Shown here: positions 16,422 through 25,170 of the stretch, one piece after another
Layout of the letters: the number at the start of each line of letters is the position of its first letter
Position numbering within the stretch: the first letter of the stretch is position 1
Assembly (NCBI RefSeq): GCF_030704305.1
Contig: NZ_CP131935.1
Span: forward strand, 1,612,001-1,676,000
Length of the DNA: 64,000 bases
Source: Massilia sp. R2A-15
GTDB taxonomy: Bacteria > Pseudomonadota > Gammaproteobacteria > Burkholderiales > Burkholderiaceae_D
Direction: 5' to 3'
Notes under the pieces: model-generated
Databases searched by the model: none
What the model was told of the DNA's origin: nothing
The model's input: the letters and a program-made list of their open reading frames with translations, nothing else
Position numbers and translations under genes: made by a program

Positions 16422-18557
16422 ATGTTCCAGATGTTTGGATTTGGCGGCGTCAAATGTCCGCGCTGCGAGCACAAGAACGCCGACGGCGCGGGCTACTGCG
16501 CCCAGTGCGGGCTGACGCTCGGCGCGCCGCGCAACGAGCCCGTGCTGCGCGAGAACCGCTGGATCCCCGGCCCCGGCGAACTGGCCGTGTTCTTCGGCGT
16601 GCGCGAGCTTTCGGGCCTGTTCGTCAAGACGCTGCGCGTGCCGGCCACCACGCGCGCCTATATTCTGCAGGGCGACAAGGCCACCGAGGTGCCGCAGGGC
16701 GAATACGAAATCGAGGGCTTCTTCACGCGCCTGAACCACCTGCTGCGCAACCAGCACGCCGAAATCCTGATCACCCGCAGCGCCGCCATGCCGGTCCAGT
16801 TCGAATTTAACGACTTGCCGACCGCCGAGCACCTGCCCGTTGCGGCCAGCGTCACCGTCAGCGTGCGGATCGAGCAGGTAGCCGCCTTCGCGCGCCACTT
16901 CATGACCCTGCCGGGCACCGTCACGACGGAACACCTGCGCGAGCTGCTGGCGCCATCGGTGCGCCAGCTGGCCGCCGAATTCATCGCCGGTCAGTCGCTG
17001 CGCGACATGGCGCGCAATCCGGAACTGCGGGCCCAGCTCGACGAACGGCTGCAGGGCGCGTTGAAGATGCGGCTGGCGCAGTACGGGCTGGCGGCGGTGC
17101 AGGTCGATACGGTGTCGCTGAAGCACGACAAATTCGACGCCAGCCGCGAGCGCATCGGCACCTTGTGGCTGGTGGTTGACGACCGCCACGTCGAACTCGA
17201 ACATGCGAAGCAGCTCGACCAGCTGTACGACGACGCCGAATGGCAGCGCATCCACCGCGAGGAACTCGAAAGCCGGCTGCGCTACCGCCGCGCCGAGCTG
17301 CGCCAGGATGAAGCCATCGAACGCGCCGAGCTGTCTCTGCAAAACACCGAGCGCATGCAGGCGGTGCGCGCGCGCGAGATCGAGCTGTATTCGCGCGTCG
17401 TCGAGTCGAAGAACCGCAAGCAAGCGATCGAGCGCGGCGCCGGCGACGTGCTGGCCGAACTGGAGCACGAGCTGGCCAAGAAGGACGCGGCGCGCGCCGA
17501 CGAATCGGCCGACTGGGCGCACCTGCGCCACATCGCCCAGATCCGCATGCGCACCGAACTGGAGATCTCGCAGCAGGAAGCGCTGGAGGCACGCCAGCTG
17601 GCGCAGCAGCGTTTTTCGCACCGGCTGCTGCAGCAGCAGATCGAGAACAAGGTCGCGCAGGCGATGCTGATCGAAGACGAGTCGCGCAAGCGCGCCGAAC
17701 TCGATCGCCTGCAGTCGGGCCAGAAGGCGGCGGCGCGGCGCCTGGCCGAGATCGAGGAAGAGGAGCACAAGGCCAGGTGGCAGTCGCTGGCGCTGATCAA
17801 CGCGGCGCACAAGCGCGAGGCCGAGCGCATGCAGGAATGGGAAAACCAAGTGGCGCTGGAGCGCCAGCATGAACTGCTGCGCGGCGGCTCGCTGCTGGCC
17901 GAGGAGACCAACCAGAAGCTGGAAGCGATGCGGCGCGAAGGCGCCACGGCCGAATCGATCGCCCAGTACGAAAAGCTGCTGCGCACGATCGAGGCCGACG
18001 GCGTGCAGTCACGCCAGGCGCAGAAACTGGCGCTCGAAGGCGAGGAGGCGCGGCTCGCGATGAAGCGGCAGGCGCAGGAAGCCGAATGGCAGCACGAGCT
18101 GCGCCGCCTGGAGCATGAGCGCGAGGACAAGTTCGCGCACCTGGCGCATCTGGCCGACATGGCGCGCATCGAAATTGCGCGGGTCGAGGCGATCGGCGCG
18201 ATGGGCGACACTGCCAAGGTGGCGCTGGCTGCGGCGCCGAACGCCGCCGCGCTGGCCGATTACATGAAGACGCAGGTCCATGCGGGAATGAGTCCGCAGC
18301 AGCTGGCGGCGCTGGCCGGCGTGGTCGGCGCCACCAACAACGTCACTGCGCAGGAAGCGTCGCGCATGGCGGAGCAGCGCGTGCAGCAGGAAGCGGCGCG
18401 GCGCGACGCCGAGGTGGACAAGGACCGGCGCCACCAGCTCGACCTGGTCAATTTGCAGCATGACCTGCAGCGGGGCACGCCGCGCTGCGACAACGGCCAC
18501 GCGGCGCAGCCGGGCGACCGCTTCTGCGCGCAGTGCGGCGCGGCCCTCCGACCCTGA
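16422..18557 (+). CDS. SPFH-domain protein with zinc ribbons at both ends and a long coiled coil
   Basis: A 711-residue cytoplasmic protein. Zinc-ribbon cysteines C12, C15, C26, C29 open the chain and C689, H693, C702, C705 close it. Residues about 50-250 fit an SPFH/band-7 domain; about 260-600 is a charged coiled coil rich in E, R and Q. SPFH proteins build membrane-associated rings or scaffolds, and terminal zinc ribbons usually bind protein or nucleic acid. AGGAG precedes ATG 16422. It is 8 bp from the kinase-FGE gene and is probably its direct partner or substrate. It has no transmembrane segment, so membrane contact would depend on the SPFH domain. Confidence 0.75.
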   Translation: MFQMFGFGGVKCPRCEHKNADGAGYCAQCGLTLGAPRNEPVLRENRWIPGPGELAVFFGVRELSGLFVKTLRVPATTRAYILQGDKATEVPQGEYEIEGFFTRLNHLLRNQHAEILITRSAAMPVQFEFNDLPTAEHLPVAASVTVSVRIEQVAAFARHFMTLPGTVTTEHLRELLAPSVRQLAAEFIAGQSLRDMARNPELRAQLDERLQGALKMRLAQYGLAAVQVDTVSLKHDKFDASRERIGTLWLVVDDRHVELEHAKQLDQLYDDAEWQRIHREELESRLRYRRAELRQDEAIERAELSLQNTERMQAVRAREIELYSRVVESKNRKQAIERGAGDVLAELEHELAKKDAARADESADWAHLRHIAQIRMRTELEISQQEALEARQLAQQRFSHRLLQQQIENKVAQAMLIEDESRKRAELDRLQSGQKAAARRLAEIEEEEHKARWQSLALINAAHKREAERMQEWENQVALERQHELLRGGSLLAEETNQKLEAMRREGATAESIAQYEKLLRTIEADGVQSRQAQKLALEGEEARLAMKRQAQEAEWQHELRRLEHEREDKFAHLAHLADMARIEIARVEAIGAMGDTAKVALAAAPNAAALADYMKTQVHAGMSPQQLAALAGVVGATNNVTAQEASRMAEQRVQQEAARRDAEVDKDRRHQLDLVNLQHDLQRGTPRCDNGHAAQPGDRFCAQCGAALRP

Positions 18558-18565
18558 CTGGAACG

Positions 18566-20779
18566 ATGCAGACCGCACGAGACAAGATCCGCGAACTGCG
18601 CGCCCTGCACGAAGACGGGCTGCTAAGCCTGCAGGAATTCGACAGCCGCAAGAACGCCATCCTGGACGCCGAGTACGCGCCGCCGGGCGGGGTGTCCGCG
18701 CCTGTCCGCCAAGGTACCGAGATCGGACTGATGGCGGGCCAGGAGATCGGCCCGCAGAACCGCCGCTACAAGCTCGAACGCCTGATCGCGCAAGGCGGCA
18801 TGGGCCAGGTGTGGCAGGCGATGGACCTGGCCACGCATGAGGAACTCGGTCACAGCGCCTGCGTGGCGCTGAAGATCCTGCCGCCGCAGCTGACCGTCAG
18901 CCCGACGCTTGCCAAGCTGCTGGTCGAGGAGGCGACCCAGGCGCGCCGCCTGGCCCACGAGAATATCGTGCGGGTCTACGAATGGGCGCAGGACCCGGCC
19001 ACGGCGAGCTACTTCATCATCATGGAATGCCTGGAAGGCGAGGACCTCGACAGCCTGCTGGCGCGCGAGGGGCCGTTTTCGCTCGAACGCGCGACCGGGC
19101 TGCTGGCGCCGGTGGCCGAGGCGCTGGCGTATGCGTGGGAGAGGCACCGGCTGGTGCACCGCGATATCAAGCCCGGCAACGTGTTCGTCACCAAAAAGGG
19201 CGAGGTCAAGCTGCTCGACTTCGGCATCGCCGCGCGCGCCCGTTCGAGCGCGAGCAATATCGGGCTGGAGGCGCCGGCTAGTTCCGGCACGGCCGGCTAC
19301 CGGGCGCCGGAAGCGGGCGTCTACCAGCGCGAGCCAGCGCGCGCGCTCGACGTGTACGCGGTCGCGGTGATGATCTACCAGATGGTTGAGGGACGCATGC
19401 CGTTCGACGGCGTGCGCAGCGCGGCGCACCAGCCGCCGCAGCCGGCCGCGCTCACCGCGCCCCAATGGCAGGTGCTGCAGTCCGGCTTTGCCATGGACCC
19501 GGAACAGCGGCCGGCCAGCGTGGCCGACCTGCTCGACCAGCTGCGCCGCGCCGCTGCTCCGACGCCGCAGCAAATCGCCGCCGAACAGGCGGAGGCGCGC
19601 GCGCGGGAGGAGCTGCGTCAAAAGCAGCTGGCGGCGCAGCGCAAGGCCAATGCGCAGGCGGCAGCGGCGGCCCAGCTGATCCGCGACCAGGAACGGCGCG
19701 CGAAGGAAAAGGCCGAGCGCGCGCTGGCGGAAGCGGCGCGGCGCGAGCGCAAGGAAGCGCTGCGCCAGCAATTGCGCGACCGGCGCGCGGCCGACGCCGA
19801 GAAGGCGCGGCTGGAGCAGGAAGAACGGCAGCGCAAGCTGCTGCAGGCGAAGGCCGCGGCGGCGTATCGCGAAGAGCAGCATCGCGCGCGCCTCGAAGCG
19901 GCAGCGCGGGTGCAGGCGGAACTGGACCGGCTGCTGCCGACCGCCGCGAGCCCGGTGGCCGACACCGAAGGCGTGCTGCGTGACCGCTTCCTGGACGGCT
20001 CGGGGGTGGCGCCCGACCTGGTCCTGATTCCGACCGGGCGCTTTCAAATGGGCTCGCCCGAACACGAACGCAAAAAAGCGATGGAGGCCGGATCGCTGCA
20101 ATCGTGGCTGGACCGCGAGACGCCGCAGCACTGGGTCGGGATCGAACAGCCGATCGCGCTGGGGCGCTATCCGGTCACCGTTGGCGAATGGCGCCGCTTC
20201 GCCGAGGCGACCGGCTGGCAGCCGCACGAGGAGTTCAACTGGGACGCGCCGGGCTTCGCGCAGGGCGAGGATCATCCGGTGGTCGGGGTGTCGTGGCACG
20301 ACGCGCAGCGCTACGTGGCGTGGCTGGGCGAGATGACCGGCCAGCGCTATCGCCTGCCCAGCGAGGCGGAGTGGGAGTACGCCTGCCGCGCCGGCACCAA
20401 GACGGCGTTCAGCTTCGGCGACGCCATCAGCACCGATCTGGCCAACTTCGACGGCAACCATAGCTACAATGGCAGCGCGATGGGCGAATACCGGCGCGGC
20501 ACGACGCGGGTCGGCGAGTTTCCGCCGAATCCGTGGGGACTGTACGACATGCACGGCAACGTGTGGGAGTGGGTGCAGGACCCGGTGCACGACAATTACG
20601 ACGGTGCGCCGAACACGGGCGCGGCCTGGGAGGAGGGCGGCGATCCGGGACGGCGCATCCTGCGCGGCGGTTCATGGCTGTACAGCCCGCGCTACCTGCG
20701 CTCTGCGCTGCGCAACGGCTTTTCGGCGGGACGCAGCAATGGCATTGTCGGCTTTCGGGTGGCGCGCAATTTGCTGTGA
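18566..20779 (+). CDS. Ser/Thr protein kinase fused to an FGE-sulfatase domain
   Basis: A 737-residue protein. Order: SHOCT-like helical hairpin (about 5-36), Hanks-type kinase (about 68-330), charged coiled coil (about 335-458), FGE-sulfatase/SUMF domain (about 478-736). Kinase motifs are intact: QGGMGQV loop, K103 in VALK, HRD at 198-200, DFG at 218-220, APE at 247-249, so it should phosphorylate Ser/Thr. The FGE domain shows GRFQMGSP, PSEAEWEYACRAGT, DMHGNVWEW and ILRGGSW; in bacteria this fold is often a binding module instead of an enzyme. No transmembrane segment, unlike PknB-type receptors. ATG 18566 has only a weak ribosome site, so coupling to the gene 8 bp upstream is likely. Confidence 0.9.
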   Translation: MQTARDKIRELRALHEDGLLSLQEFDSRKNAILDAEYAPPGGVSAPVRQGTEIGLMAGQEIGPQNRRYKLERLIAQGGMGQVWQAMDLATHEELGHSACVALKILPPQLTVSPTLAKLLVEEATQARRLAHENIVRVYEWAQDPATASYFIIMECLEGEDLDSLLAREGPFSLERATGLLAPVAEALAYAWERHRLVHRDIKPGNVFVTKKGEVKLLDFGIAARARSSASNIGLEAPASSGTAGYRAPEAGVYQREPARALDVYAVAVMIYQMVEGRMPFDGVRSAAHQPPQPAALTAPQWQVLQSGFAMDPEQRPASVADLLDQLRRAAAPTPQQIAAEQAEARAREELRQKQLAAQRKANAQAAAAAQLIRDQERRAKEKAERALAEAARRERKEALRQQLRDRRAADAEKARLEQEERQRKLLQAKAAAAYREEQHRARLEAAARVQAELDRLLPTAASPVADTEGVLRDRFLDGSGVAPDLVLIPTGRFQMGSPEHERKKAMEAGSLQSWLDRETPQHWVGIEQPIALGRYPVTVGEWRRFAEATGWQPHEEFNWDAPGFAQGEDHPVVGVSWHDAQRYVAWLGEMTGQRYRLPSEAEWEYACRAGTKTAFSFGDAISTDLANFDGNHSYNGSAMGEYRRGTTRVGEFPPNPWGLYDMHGNVWEWVQDPVHDNYDGAPNTGAAWEEGGDPGRRILRGGSWLYSPRYLRSALRNGFSAGRSNGIVGFRVARNLL

Positions 20780-20788
20780 ATTCAAAAT

Positions 20789-20815
20789 GGGGTCAGGTCC
20801 GCGGGACCAGACCCC
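20789..20815. repeat. Family A palindrome (GGGGTCAGGTCC type), copy 1
   Basis: GGGGTCAGGTCC-GCG-GGACCAGACCCC, a 12-bp inverted repeat with one mismatch, 9 bp after the kinase stop. Confidence 0.9.
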
Positions 20816-20874
20816 GTCTCCGTTTGAATTGGTGTAGATTATTGGGTTCCACTACAGCCTTCAGAAGGAACCTT

Positions 20875-21273
20875 ATGTCGATCTCCGTCACCCGCGACCT
20901 GTCGCAGCCGCTGGGCCACGTCGTCCACGTGCGCGACCATCAGTTCGTCACCGATGGCAGCATCGAGGAAGGCGGCACCGATTCCGGGCCGTCGCCGCAC
21001 GACCTGTACGATGCGGCGCTCGCGTCCTGCAAGGCGATGACGCTGGTGTGGTACGCCGGGCGCAAGGGCATTCCCCTGCGCGACGTGAAGGTGGACGTCG
21101 TGCGCGATGCCAGCGCCGAGCGGCAGGGCGTGTACAAGCTGGCGACGGTCCTGCACCTCGGCGGCGACCTGACCGAGGCGCAGCGCCAGGAACTGCTGAC
21201 GGTCGCCGGCAAGTGCCCGGTGCACAAGCTGATGACCACCGTGACCACCGAAATCACCACCGCGCTGGCGTGA
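20875..21273 (+). CDS. OsmC family protein
   Basis: A 132-residue OsmC/Ohr-superfamily protein. The family core is visible: SPHDLYDAALASCKAMTLVWYAGRKG with the conserved cysteine C49 at the start of the central helix, and CPVHKLM near the C-terminus giving the second cysteine C113. Such cysteine pairs reduce organic hydroperoxides in OsmC/Ohr proteins; the CPVHK context is typical of the YhfA/OsmC branch. AGAAGGAA precedes ATG 20875. It is 4 bp from the pirin gene, so the two form a stress-response pair. Confidence 0.85.
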   Translation: MSISVTRDLSQPLGHVVHVRDHQFVTDGSIEEGGTDSGPSPHDLYDAALASCKAMTLVWYAGRKGIPLRDVKVDVVRDASAERQGVYKLATVLHLGGDLTEAQRQELLTVAGKCPVHKLMTTVTTEITTALA

Positions 21274-21277
21274 CGCC

Positions 21278-22153
21278 ATGGCCATCGAATACTTCTTCAA
21301 GCCGCACGAAAAAGACCTCGGAGGCGGCTTCATGGTGCGCCGCATCTTGCCCGCCGCGGCGAAGCAGGCGGTGGGGCCGTTCATCTTCTTCGACCACTTC
21401 GGGCCGATCGACGCGCCGCCCGACGCCAACCATGACGTGCGGCCCCACCCACACATCGGCCTGGCCACGGTCACCTATCTGTTCGAGGGCGCCATGCTGC
21501 ACCGGGACAGCCTGGGCTCGGTGCAGCGCATCGAGCCGGGCGCGATCAACTGGATGACGGCCGGCAGCGGCATAGTCCACTCCGAGCGCACGCCGCCGGA
21601 CCTGGTGGGCAAGGCGCGGCGCAGCCACGGCCTGCAGCTGTGGGCCGCGCTGCCCAAAGAGCATGAAGAGGGGCCGCCCGGATTCAGTCACACGGCGGCC
21701 GACCAGATTCCCGTCGCGCCGTTCGATGGCGGCGTCGCCCGGGTGCTGATCGGCAGCGCCTTCGGCCTGACCTCGCCGGTGGCGACCTTCAGCGAAACGC
21801 TCTACCTCGACATCCGGCTCGATGCCGGCGCCGAACTGGTACTGGACAAGCTTCCGGAGGAAGCGGCGATCTACCCGGTGGCGGGAGAGCTGGCGATCGA
21901 CGGCGAGGCGCTGGCGCCGCACACGATGGCTTACTTCGAAACCGGCGGGCGCCCGCGCATCACGACGGCGACCGGAGTACAATTTGTGGTGATTGGCGGC
22001 GCGCCGCTCGATGGCCATCGCTTCCTGTTCTGGAACTTCGTATCGTCGAGCAAGGAGCGCCTGGCGCAGGCCGCGGACGACTGGGAACAGCAGCGTTACG
22101 CGAAAGTGCCGGGCGAAACCGAGTGGATTTCGCTGCCGAGGCCGCTGCGCTGA
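21278..22153 (+). CDS. Pirin family protein
   Basis: A 291-residue bicupin of the pirin family. The N-terminal cupin carries the metal-binding set around FFDHFGP and HPHIGLATVTYLFEG, with a second group at GAINWMTAGSGIVHSE; the C-terminal cupin follows from about 150. Bacterial pirins such as YhhW act as metal-dependent quercetinase-type dioxygenases or redox sensors. ATG 21278 is 4 bp after the OsmC stop. Substrate unknown. Confidence 0.9.
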   Translation: MAIEYFFKPHEKDLGGGFMVRRILPAAAKQAVGPFIFFDHFGPIDAPPDANHDVRPHPHIGLATVTYLFEGAMLHRDSLGSVQRIEPGAINWMTAGSGIVHSERTPPDLVGKARRSHGLQLWAALPKEHEEGPPGFSHTAADQIPVAPFDGGVARVLIGSAFGLTSPVATFSETLYLDIRLDAGAELVLDKLPEEAAIYPVAGELAIDGEALAPHTMAYFETGGRPRITTATGVQFVVIGGAPLDGHRFLFWNFVSSSKERLAQAADDWEQQRYAKVPGETEWISLPRPLR

Positions 22154-22215
22154 TTCATGGTGTTTCCTGACGGCGCGGCGCCAGCATAACGTGGCAACGC
22201 CTGGAAGGAAGCGCC

Positions 22216-22323
22216 ATGAAGATCCCTAAAGATGTGCAAATCCCCGCCATTGTGTTCACGCTGGAAGCCGCGCTGTTGATCGGCATCTCGCTGGTGTTCC
22301 TGGTGCTGGTGCCGCACTGGTAA
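22216..22323 (+). CDS. 35-residue single-span membrane peptide
   Basis: A very short gene: MKIPKDVQIPAIVFTLEA opens it, then a hydrophobic span from about residue 10 to 33 ending VPHW and TAA. GGAAGGAA lies 6 bp ahead of ATG 22216, and nothing else is encoded here. It is probably a small inner-membrane protein; the function is unknown. It lies 62 bp after pirin and may be in its transcript. Confidence 0.6.
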   Translation: MKIPKDVQIPAIVFTLEAALLIGISLVFLVLVPHW

Positions 22324-22462
22324 GCGATGCTGGCCAGCCTTCCCGCGGCTGGCTTGCGAAACAGCGAGCGACTCTTCCTGTCGCTCGACGTAGCGTTGCG
22401 CGCGGAAGCGTCGAATAGAGTCGACCGGGCAGCGACGTTGTCGACGCCGCGGACCAACACCT

Positions 22463-22502
22463 GGGGACTCGGCGTCCCCGTCGCTCCGCCGGACCTGACC
22501 CC
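22463..22502. repeat. Family A compound repeat, copy 2
   Basis: GGGGACTCGGCGTCCCC palindrome, then CTCCGCCGGACCTGACCCC, the right half of the family A core. It lies just downstream of the FHA gene's stop (minus strand). Confidence 0.8.
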
Positions 22503-22508
22503 GCCCAA

Positions 22509-24023
22509 CTAGGCAGTGTGCATGTCCTGCGCCAGCGCCTGCTGCAGCTGGCCAGACCGGCTGCGGATGATCCAGCTTTCCGGATACGGCTCGCTGGTGA
22601 AGCGCACATGCCGCTGGAACGGGCTGAGCCGTTCGAGCGATGTCGCCGGCCCCAGCGCCGTCTCGACGCCGGTGACCGCGTCCAGGTGCCAGAAGCCGCC
22701 GTTCTGGTGATACAGCAGCGGCATCACGGCCGCGCGCGGTTCGCGCGGGAAGGCCGGCAGCGGGAAGCCGGGATGGCGCCCCGGCTCGAGGAAATAGAAG
22801 CACTCGGCAAACTCGCCCTGGTCGATGCGGTGCATGATCACGCCGTTCGGCAGCAGCGCGGAAACGTTGAGCACGACGACGCCCTTGATGCTGGCGGTCA
22901 GTTCGATGCGCATGCCCAGCCGCAGCGGCACCGGCTTGTGCTTGCCCGGCCACACGCCGTCGAGCAGGATGCCGTAGCGCGACACGTCCTCGATCTCGAA
23001 GCCGCGCTCGCCGCGCCGGATGATGGCGTGGCGCCCTGACAGGCGGCGCGTCAGGCCGTTGCGGTCCTGGCCGTCGTCGCCGAAGTGCGCCAGCAGCACG
23101 TCAGCCTCCGGGTCGTATTGTTCCCAGCGCCCCAGCACGCATTCGTCCAGCGCGAACAGGCGCACCTGGCGCTGCGCCCCGGCGTCCGGCGCCGCGTTGA
23201 CCAGGCAGGCGCTGCTGGCCGGGAAGGGGTGCGGCTCGGTGCGTTCCGGGATGTCGATCTCGATCAGGTCTTCGTCCCACGCGATGGTGGAGAAGCCCAG
23301 GTCCACCTTGCCGGCGCCGCCGTCGAGGTTCAGGTGGGCGATCGCGGCATTGCGCGCGGTGACGTCGATGTCGAGGCGGCCGCCGCCGGTTTGCGCGTTG
23401 ACCTTCGCGATCGAGGCGTCGTCCGCGATGACGCGCACATTCTTGTGGGTCGACAGGAAGGTCTGGTGGATTTCGGTGAGCGAGGCGTCGGCGCGCGGCA
23501 CCAGCAGCACCATGGTGCAGGCCCAGCGGCGCGCCGGCTGGCCGTCCGGCTCGCTGTCGAGCTGGACGTCGATCTGGTACTGGCCGTGTTCCTTGTCGCG
23601 CGAGGAAAATTCGATGAAGACCGGGCGCCAGTCGCCGCGCGTGGTGCGCGCGAAAGCGTGGCGCGCGCCGCCGCCCGCGATCAGCGCCGAGCGCAGCTGC
23701 ATGGTGATGAGCGGGGCCGCGTCGGCCGGCATGCCTCGCAGCTCGACCTTGATGGCCTGGCGGCCGCCCGCCGCGCGCGGATCGAAGCCGCTGACGTGCA
23801 GGTGGGGGCGCTGCAGCAGCGGCAGCGCCTGCGCAACGGCCGTTGGGACCAGCGCGTGCGCCGCATCGCCGCCGGCGGCGCGGGCGCTGCGCACCGCACT
23901 GATCAAGTCGAAACTCGTCGGCGGCGCTGCGGCCGGCTGGGCATGCCCGCTGGCGCAAGAGGTATCCCCTAGCATCACCCACAAGGTACAGTGCGGGTGG
24001 TCGGCGTTACTGCATTTGTTCAT
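22509..24023 (-). CDS. FHA-domain protein
   Basis: A 504-residue soluble protein. An FHA domain spans about 288-390 with the phosphothreonine-binding signature: LGR at 297-299, SGRH at 329-332, then DVSRYGILLDG, the S..G...N/DG loop. FHA domains read phosphothreonine made by Hanks kinases. The N-terminal 280 residues are beta-rich with no recognised fold; C4, C12 and C23 with H9 and H11 could form a small metal site. ATG 24023 lacks a clear ribosome site. It lies on the same strand as the PP2C phosphatase gene upstream (gap 119 bp) and, with two kinases within 12 kb, completes a writer-reader-eraser set. Confidence 0.85.
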   Translation of the reverse strand: MNKCSNADHPHCTLWVMLGDTSCASGHAQPAAAPPTSFDLISAVRSARAAGGDAAHALVPTAVAQALPLLQRPHLHVSGFDPRAAGGRQAIKVELRGMPADAAPLITMQLRSALIAGGGARHAFARTTRGDWRPVFIEFSSRDKEHGQYQIDVQLDSEPDGQPARRWACTMVLLVPRADASLTEIHQTFLSTHKNVRVIADDASIAKVNAQTGGGRLDIDVTARNAAIAHLNLDGGAGKVDLGFSTIAWDEDLIEIDIPERTEPHPFPASSACLVNAAPDAGAQRQVRLFALDECVLGRWEQYDPEADVLLAHFGDDGQDRNGLTRRLSGRHAIIRRGERGFEIEDVSRYGILLDGVWPGKHKPVPLRLGMRIELTASIKGVVVLNVSALLPNGVIMHRIDQGEFAECFYFLEPGRHPGFPLPAFPREPRAAVMPLLYHQNGGFWHLDAVTGVETALGPATSLERLSPFQRHVRFTSEPYPESWIIRSRSGQLQQALAQDMHTA

Positions 24024-24142
24024 AGCAACGTTTGTCGTCTGTTTAACTCTAGCTTACGCCGGTTTCTTCAAATTCCGGCAAAGCATCTGTTGTAGAGTGT
24101 GCCACCTATTTTTCTGGGCTGCAATTAAAGATACTTGACTAG

Positions 24143-25102
24143 TCAAGCATATGTCTCGTCCTCAGGGTCCGGGTCCGCCAGCGGCCGCAGGACGATCGCG
24201 GTCAGGTTATCGATGTGCAGGCCGGGCGGCGGCGTGGTGCGAATGGCGTCGAACAGCAGCTGCACCATGTCCGCGGCGCTGCGGCCGGCGCCCAGTATTT
24301 CCGGCCAGCGGCTCACCCACAGGTGCGGCTCGGCGCAGGCCCAGAAGCCGTCGGTCGCCAGCAGGTACACCGCATCGGGACGCAGCGCGACGGCGCGGCG
24401 GTCTGGCAGGTGGCGCAGGAAACGCGGCAGCCGCGCCGGCGTGAGCGCGAACAATGCATCGTCGAGCAGCGCCGGGTCGGCGAAGGCATTGCCGAGCACG
24501 AACGCCTGGGCGATCTGAGAACGGTGCTCGCCGTGCACCTGCTGCCACCATTCCTGTTCGCCCAGCACGCCCGTCATCGCGAACGCGGTGGCCGGCACAT
24601 GATCGACCGTCAGCGGGTAGATGCGCTCCGGCGTGATTTCGTACAGGCGCGAGTCGCCGACGTGATACAGCAGCGCCGCCTCGCCTGGCGGCAGCTCGAG
24701 CAGGGTCAGCGTGGTGCCGGGGCGCCGTTCGGCGTCGGCGCCGCCGGCAAATTCGGCCTGCAGGCGCGCGTGTAGCCGTGCCAGGTGGTCCTCCAGTTGC
24801 GCGATGGTGGTGCAGGCGGGCATCTCCAGCAGCCCGGCGACGACGGCCTCGGCCGCTTCGCGCCCGCGGCCGTGTCCGCCCATGCCGTCGAGCACCGCGA
24901 TGCGGACGTGTCCGCGCGCCCAGCCGTCGACCTGCACTTGCGCGAGCTGCTCGTCGCGCAGGAACACGGCGCGCCCGGCGCTGTCGATCAGCAGCAGGTT
25001 GTCCTGGTTTTCAAGGCCGGCAAACGGATCGGCGCCGGCAACGCTGCCGGCCGCGATATCGAGGCGGGGGCCGAACCGGAGGCTGTCTGGCGAACGAATC
25101 AT
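24143..25102 (-). CDS. PP2C-type Ser/Thr protein phosphatase
   Basis: A 319-residue PP2C (PPM) phosphatase. Motifs: NQDNLLL at 32-38, LDGMGGHG at 71-78 with metal ligand D72, GTTLTLL at 129-135, HVGDSRLYEI at 147-156, ATDGFW at 249-254 with D251, and DNLTAIV at 298-304. All metal-binding aspartates are present, so Mn/Mg-dependent phosphothreonine hydrolysis is expected. No membrane segment, unlike PstP of actinobacteria. The start is ATG 25102; TTG at 25108 would add two residues. It is the likely opposing enzyme to the two kinases nearby. Confidence 0.9.
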   Translation of the reverse strand: MIRSPDSLRFGPRLDIAAGSVAGADPFAGLENQDNLLLIDSAGRAVFLRDEQLAQVQVDGWARGHVRIAVLDGMGGHGRGREAAEAVVAGLLEMPACTTIAQLEDHLARLHARLQAEFAGGADAERRPGTTLTLLELPPGEAALLYHVGDSRLYEITPERIYPLTVDHVPATAFAMTGVLGEQEWWQQVHGEHRSQIAQAFVLGNAFADPALLDDALFALTPARLPRFLRHLPDRRAVALRPDAVYLLATDGFWACAEPHLWVSRWPEILGAGRSAADMVQLLFDAIRTTPPPGLHIDNLTAIVLRPLADPDPEDETYA

Positions 25103-25170
25103 TGGCAAGCGGGCAGGCAGAATAACAATGCTGACAGCTTACCAAGGATTCGCAGCTTTCCATGCGCCGA

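Noticed and set aside
18566..20779. Receptor kinase with PASTA domains (PknB type)
   Set aside because: No transmembrane segment and no PASTA repeats; the C-terminal domain is an FGE-sulfatase fold.
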